This document shows, one piece after another, positions 60,412-64,000 of a DNA stretch of 64,000 nt. How positions within the stretch are numbered: the first letter of the stretch is position 1; each line of letters begins with the position of its first letter. The stretch spans positions 3,348,001 to 3,412,000 of the forward strand of contig NZ_CP048602.1 in the NCBI RefSeq assembly GCF_012427705.1, in the 5' to 3' direction. The translations under genes were made by a program, and so were the position numbers. Below the pieces are notes generated by a model that had not been told where the DNA came from, did no database searches, and was given only the letters and a program-made list of their open reading frames with translations. The DNA is from Vreelandella piezotolerans (GTDB lineage Bacteria; Pseudomonadota; Gammaproteobacteria; Pseudomonadales; Halomonadaceae).

Positions 60412-61751
60412 ATACCACACCTTTCAACACCCTCTCTTTTCCAGGCAAGAAAAACAGCGGCGACAGCGTGGTGAACGGCGTCGACCTATCGGTGAACTTT
60501 GCTGGCATCAAAGCTCCCAATCCCTTCTGGCTGGCATCGGCCCCGCCCACCGACAAAGCCTACAACGTGGTGCGCGCCTATGAGGCGGGCTGGGGCGGCG
60601 TGGTATGGAAAACCCTCGGTGAAGAGCCGCCTGCCGTGAATGTCTCCTCCCGCTACTCGGCCCATTACGGCAAAAACCGCGAGGTGATCGGCTTCAACAA
60701 TATCGAACTGATTACCGACCGTTCGCTGGAGATCAACCTTCAAGAGATCACCCAGGTGAAGAAGGATTGGCCGGACCGTGCGCTGATCGTCTCCATCATG
60801 GTGCCCTGCAACGAGGAAGCCTGGGCGTATATCCTGCCGCGGGTGGAAGCGACCGGCGCGGACGGCATCGAGCTCAACCTGGGCTGCCCCCATGGCATGC
60901 CGGAACGCGGCATGGGCGCGGCGGTGGGCCAAAACCCGGATTTGATCGAAAAAGTCACCTACTGGTGTAAAAAGCACTACTCCAAGCCGGTCATCGTCAA
61001 GCTCACCCCCAACATCACTGATATTCGCGTGGGCGCCCAGGCGGCGCTGCGGGGCGGGGCCGATGCGGTCTCGTTGATCAACACCATCAACTCCATTACC
61101 AGCATCGACCTGGACAACATGGTCGCCAAACCCACCGTGGGCCACCAGAGCACCCACGGCGGCTACTGCGGCAGCGCGGTGAAACCTATCGCCCTGAACA
61201 TGGTGGCGGAAATTGCCCGTGACCCGGCCACGCCCACGCTGCCCATTTCCGGTATTGGCGGGATTTCCACCTGGCGGGATGCCGCGGAATTCATCGCACT
61301 CGGCGCGGGCAGCGTGCAGGTATGTACCGCGGCAATGCTCAACGGTTTTAGAATCGTGGAGGAAATGAAAGACGGCCTCTCCCGCTGGATGGCGGAAAAA
61401 GGCTACGACTCCACCGAGGCGTTTTCCCGCAAGGCGGTGCCGCAAACCACCGACTGGAAGCACCTGGACATCAACTTCAAGACCATCGCCCATATCGACC
61501 AGGACCTGTGCATCGAGTGTGGCCGCTGCTATATCGCCTGCGAGGACACCTCCCACCAGTCGATTGCCAAGCTCACCGAGCAGGACGGCGCGCGCCGCTA
61601 CGAGGTCATTGAAGACGAGTGCGTGGGCTGCAACCTGTGCCAAATCACCTGCCCGGTGGAGAGCTGCATCACCATGGTGCCTCAGGAAACCGGCAAACCC
61701 TTCCTCGCCTGGGACGACGACCCGCGCAACCCCTTCCGCGTCGCCTCTTAG
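60408..61751 (+). CDS. preA: NAD-dependent dihydropyrimidine dehydrogenase, PreA subunit
   Basis: A 447-residue protein with a dihydroorotate-dehydrogenase-like barrel (about 25-335), using FMN: FAGIKAPNPFWLASAPPTDK, LNLGCPHGMPERGMGAAVGQ with the active-site cysteine, and ISGIGGISTWRDAAEF for the phosphate site. The C-terminal part has two [4Fe-4S] groups, CIECGRCYIACEDT and CVGCNLCQITCPVESC. With PreT it reduces uracil or thymine to the dihydropyrimidine, the first step of the pathway. Last gene of the operon, followed by a terminator-like hairpin. Confidence 0.94.
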   Translation: MNTTPFNTLSFPGKKNSGDSVVNGVDLSVNFAGIKAPNPFWLASAPPTDKAYNVVRAYEAGWGGVVWKTLGEEPPAVNVSSRYSAHYGKNREVIGFNNIELITDRSLEINLQEITQVKKDWPDRALIVSIMVPCNEEAWAYILPRVEATGADGIELNLGCPHGMPERGMGAAVGQNPDLIEKVTYWCKKHYSKPVIVKLTPNITDIRVGAQAALRGGADAVSLINTINSITSIDLDNMVAKPTVGHQSTHGGYCGSAVKPIALNMVAEIARDPATPTLPISGIGGISTWRDAAEFIALGAGSVQVCTAAMLNGFRIVEEMKDGLSRWMAEKGYDSTEAFSRKAVPQTTDWKHLDINFKTIAHIDQDLCIECGRCYIACEDTSHQSIAKLTEQDGARRYEVIEDECVGCNLCQITCPVESCITMVPQETGKPFLAWDDDPRNPFRVAS

Positions 61752-61792
61752 GCGCTACTCAGCCACACCTACGCCGACTCAGGTCGACACGG

Positions 61793-61823
61793 CCGCCTCT
61801 TGATAAAGAGGCGGTCGCATTTT
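61793..61823 (+). terminator. terminator after preA
   Basis: CCGCCTCTT and AAGAGGCGG make a 9-bp stem on a GATA loop (stem 61793-61814, extendable by a G-T and a G-C pair), followed by CATTTTCT. It lies about 40 bp after the preA stop and should end the pyrimidine operon. Confidence 0.7.
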
Positions 61824-61880
61824 CTGCAACCTACCGTTCCCCCAGTGGCACACGACAACGCCTCGACTTACTGCGATGAT

Positions 61881-61910
61881 GAGAAAATATTGCATATAGC
61901 TATATTTCTC
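61881..61910. promoter_or_regulatory. AT-rich dyad upstream of the orphan binding protein
   Basis: GAGAAA at 61881-61886 and TTTCTC at 61905-61910 form the outer arms of an AT-rich imperfect dyad, with three further pairs inside after a one-base bulge. It lies 18 bp before the gene start. It is not a good match to the Fur box by eye. An iron- or heme-responsive operator is possible but unproven. Confidence 0.35.
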
Positions 61911-61927
61911 AAAGAAAAGGATGCCAC

Positions 61928-62785
61928 ATGACAGTAAAAGCCATCGCTGCCACATTGCTGCTGGCCAGCGTCAGCGCCGCCGCGAGCGCGGACCAGCGCA
62001 TTGCCACGTTTGATCTAGGCAGCTTGGATACGCTGGACGCCCTAGGGGCGCACGAGCAGGTCGTAGGCGTGCCGAAAACGAGTTTGCCCAGCTATCTCGA
62101 CCAGTACGCTGCCGACGCTTATAACGACATTGGCGGCCTGCGCTCGCCGGAGATGGAGGCACTGCAACACACCGATCCGACCCTGATTCTTTACACCGGT
62201 CGTCAAGCCGAGTGGGAAGCGGAATTGGGCGAGATTGCTCCGCTGCTCAATACCAGCCTGACGGGCGATGATTACCTGACCGCCTTCGATGCCAACGTGC
62301 GCGAACTCGCTCGTCAGGTAGGCGAAGAAAATAACGCGGAAGAGGCGCTCGCCACGCTGCATACCGAGATCGAGCAGCAAAGAGAAGCGTTGAGCGACGC
62401 GCCGACAACGCTGGTCGTCACCCATAATGGCGGTAACCTGATGCTCAATCAGCACCCGGTGGTCCATGACGTATTGGGCATTGCAACACTGAATATGCCC
62501 GAGAGTGTCACCCCCGAGGTACACGGCGAACGCACTTTTACACCGCTTTCCGCTGAAGCGATTGCCGAGATAGCTCCTGAGGTAGTGCTCGTGATCGACC
62601 GCAGCGCAGCCATTGGCAATGAACCTGCTGACGCGGACCAGCTGCGCACTTTACTGGCGGAAGCTGGCGCCGAGCCTAGACTCGTGATGCTCACACCGGC
62701 CCTTTGGTACCTATCAGGCGGTGGCTTACAAAGCCTGGCGCTGCAAATTGACGAAGTCACTAGCGCGCTAGCAACACAGCTTTAA
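61928..62785 (+). CDS. periplasmic iron-siderophore/heme-type binding protein, orphan
   Basis: A 285-residue exported protein. The signal peptide MTVKAIAATLLLASVSAAAS ends near ASADQ. The mature part has TFDLGSLDTLDALGAHEQVV, the family's early helix, then IGGLRSPEMEALQHTDPTLI, in which the GxxxxPxxExIxxxxPDLIL pattern of FecB/FatB-type (TroA-fold) binding proteins is visible. No permease or ATPase gene lies next to it; the gene downstream is a LysR regulator on the other strand. It could serve a transporter encoded elsewhere. The ATG has AAAGGATG upstream. Iron-siderophore is the best guess. Confidence 0.75.
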   Translation: MTVKAIAATLLLASVSAAASADQRIATFDLGSLDTLDALGAHEQVVGVPKTSLPSYLDQYAADAYNDIGGLRSPEMEALQHTDPTLILYTGRQAEWEAELGEIAPLLNTSLTGDDYLTAFDANVRELARQVGEENNAEEALATLHTEIEQQREALSDAPTTLVVTHNGGNLMLNQHPVVHDVLGIATLNMPESVTPEVHGERTFTPLSAEAIAEIAPEVVLVIDRSAAIGNEPADADQLRTLLAEAGAEPRLVMLTPALWYLSGGGLQSLALQIDEVTSALATQL

Positions 62786-62866
62786 ATCATCATCTTTACG
62801 AGCCGGTTTCCGTTGCGCTGGTCAATGTACTGCGTCGGATAGTCAGCCATCTGAAGGGCTCGCTTG

Positions 62867-63841
62867 CTAAGACGGGTCACGGTCGCCTTCGGGCGGCCGT
62901 GGTGGCTCATAAGCGGCGGTGCCGCCTAGCTGCCCTGCATGAGCTCTTATGCTTTCCAGCATGGCGGTTGCTGCGGCAGACGGGGAGCCTCTGACCGGTG
63001 TAATGATCCCCAAAGAGCGGGGTACGTACGGTTCGATCAAAGGACGCCAGCCGATGCCCTCTGCAGATATCTGTCGGAAGCTGAATGAAGGAAGCGCTGC
63101 CACTCCTAATCCCGCCGCCACCATCCGTCCAGCGGTGCCAATCTGACTGACTTCACACATCAAGTCCATCTCAAGGCGTGTCTGTTCTAAGACGCTCTCA
63201 ATTGCAGCACGCGTGCTCGATAGGCGGCTCACGCCGATAATGGGATAACGCAGCAGCGCCTCCCAAGGCACGGTGTCCATCGCTAACAAGGGATGCCCCA
63301 CGGGGCAAACCGCGACGAAATAGTCTTCAACGAGCGGCTCGAAATGCGTTGCCTCTACACGAAGCGGCTGTACCGACAGTCCAATGTCTGCCCGGTGATC
63401 ACTTACCAGGTCATCTACCTGGGAGGCCAGCACATCGTGAACACTGATCGCGATATTGGGAAATCGATGCCGATAATCGGCTAGCACGGTCGGTAAGAAT
63501 CCTGCCGCTAGCGTTGGCAGCGCAGCCAGCGTGACTTTGCCTCTCTGTTTATTGAATAGCTCTCCAAGATCACCCAGCGCGTCATCCCAATCGCTAATCA
63601 ATCGCCTAGCCGTTGGCAAAAAGAACTTGCCTTCTGGGGTGAGCTGCACGCCGCGAGGGGAACGGTTGAACAGCACGCCTCCCACACACTCTTCTAGTTT
63701 GCGAATGGCAATACTCAAGGCTGGCTGCGACATGTGCAGCCGCTCCGATGCTTCGACGAAGCTGCCGAACTCAGCAATCGCCACGAAGGCTTTTAGCTGA
63801 CGAATGGAAGGCTGCATAAATAAAGTAAAAGTCTCATTCAT
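62867..63841 (-). CDS. LysR-family regulator
   Basis: A 324-residue LysR regulator. The helix-turn-helix lies at about 10-68 (GSFVEASERLHMSQPALSIA), and the effector domain at about 95-305 (GKVTLAALPTLAAGFLPTVL). The start is uncertain: ATG at 63841 or at 63817 (MQPSIRQLKAF), which places the helix-turn-helix closer to the usual N-terminal position; neither has a clear ribosome-binding site. It is divergent from a truncated gene at the right edge beginning with a signal-peptide-like sequence, so it probably regulates that gene. Effector unknown. Confidence 0.8.
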   Translation of the reverse strand: MNETFTLFMQPSIRQLKAFVAIAEFGSFVEASERLHMSQPALSIAIRKLEECVGGVLFNRSPRGVQLTPEGKFFLPTARRLISDWDDALGDLGELFNKQRGKVTLAALPTLAAGFLPTVLADYRHRFPNIAISVHDVLASQVDDLVSDHRADIGLSVQPLRVEATHFEPLVEDYFVAVCPVGHPLLAMDTVPWEALLRYPIIGVSRLSSTRAAIESVLEQTRLEMDLMCEVSQIGTAGRMVAAGLGVAALPSFSFRQISAEGIGWRPLIEPYVPRSLGIITPVRGSPSAAATAMLESIRAHAGQLGGTAAYEPPRPPEGDRDPS

Positions 63842-63947
63842 ATAATTATATTAGACAAATACTAGCAGGCTCTCTCATTCTTAATAAGTCAAATGACACG
63901 CATCTTCTGGAACCAACAACCCACAATACCCAGAGAGAGCAACTGCT

Positions 63948-64000
63948 ATGTACTCACTCAAAACGCCGCTCTTAACTGCCATTCTCAGCGCTGGCTTGAT
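63948..64000 (+). CDS. start of an exported protein, cut by window edge
   Basis: Only 17 codons are visible. The ATG at 63948 follows AGAGAGAG, and the peptide MYSLKTPLLTAILSAGL looks like the start of a signal peptide. The gene is divergent from a LysR regulator, an arrangement common for binding proteins of TRAP or tricarboxylate transporters and for secreted enzymes. Function cannot be told from what is here. Confidence 0.5.
   Translation, partial: MYSLKTPLLTAILSAGL

Noticed and set aside
61861..61927. Fur box before the iron-type binding protein
   Set aside because: The AT-rich dyad does not match the repeated GATAAT hexamers of a Fur box well enough to name it.

Overview
The window is GC-rich, densely coded gammaproteobacterial chromosome with short intergenic gaps and many start/stop overlaps. 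The gene content (TRAP and sodium-coupled transporters, a Tat-exported three-subunit formate dehydrogenase with DUF3305/DUF3306 partners, a reductive pyrimidine pathway, several c-di-GMP proteins) resembles Halomonas and relatives. That genus-level guess is inference from gene content only. No rRNA, tRNA, CRISPR array, phage or insertion sequence was recognised. I support 57 protein genes, two of them cut by the window edges.

Layout, left to right. 1-4397: a partial methylthioribose kinase (mtnK), an Aer-type PAS chemoreceptor, a membrane diguanylate cyclase and a small YrhK-like membrane protein. 4363-10586: a DeoR-type repressor divergent from a five-gene operon made of an ABC importer (binding protein, fused permease, ATPase), a metallo-beta-lactamase-fold hydrolase and a polynucleotide-phosphatase-like HAD protein; the substrate is unknown but an organic phosphate ester is plausible. 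10583-12741: a GlxA-type regulator and an MFS transporter. 12855-19535: a malonate module, with a GntR regulator divergent from a TRAP transporter, malonyl-CoA decarboxylase and malonyl-CoA synthetase, closed by a strong bidirectional terminator. 19631-24730: a sodium/solute symporter, a DUF350-DUF1190-glutathionylspermidine-synthase-like trio, and an unrecognised protein with faint resemblance to adenylate-forming enzymes.

25011-34635 is a compact chemosensory operon: receptor, CheB, CheR-TPR, CheA-REC, a single-domain response regulator, an Hpt-REC-REC-GGDEF cyclase, CheW and a short CheW-like protein. Its parts list resembles the Pseudomonas Wsp surface-sensing system, but the gene order differs and the cyclase carries an added Hpt domain, so a phosphorelay feeding c-di-GMP synthesis is likely.

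34624-50334 is a molybdenum/formate region. moeA, moaB and a DUF1244 gene lie beside a formate dehydrogenase operon (DUF3305, DUF3306, polyferredoxin, TorD-like chaperone, Tat microprotein, alpha, beta and gamma subunits). Divergent from it run fdhD, mobA, a second moeA, moaA and a CobW-type GTPase. Together they encode formate oxidation and the making and insertion of its molybdenum cofactor.

50314-64000 has a PAS-GGDEF-EAL protein, then a pyrimidine module: LysR regulator, NCS1 permease, beta-ureidopropionase, dihydropyrimidinase, preT and preA, sufficient to take uracil or thymine to beta-amino acids. Around the permease/amidase promoters is a 614-bp AT-rich gap with repeated TCATGACA motifs. 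The window ends with an orphan iron-type periplasmic binding protein, a LysR regulator and the first codons of a divergent gene.
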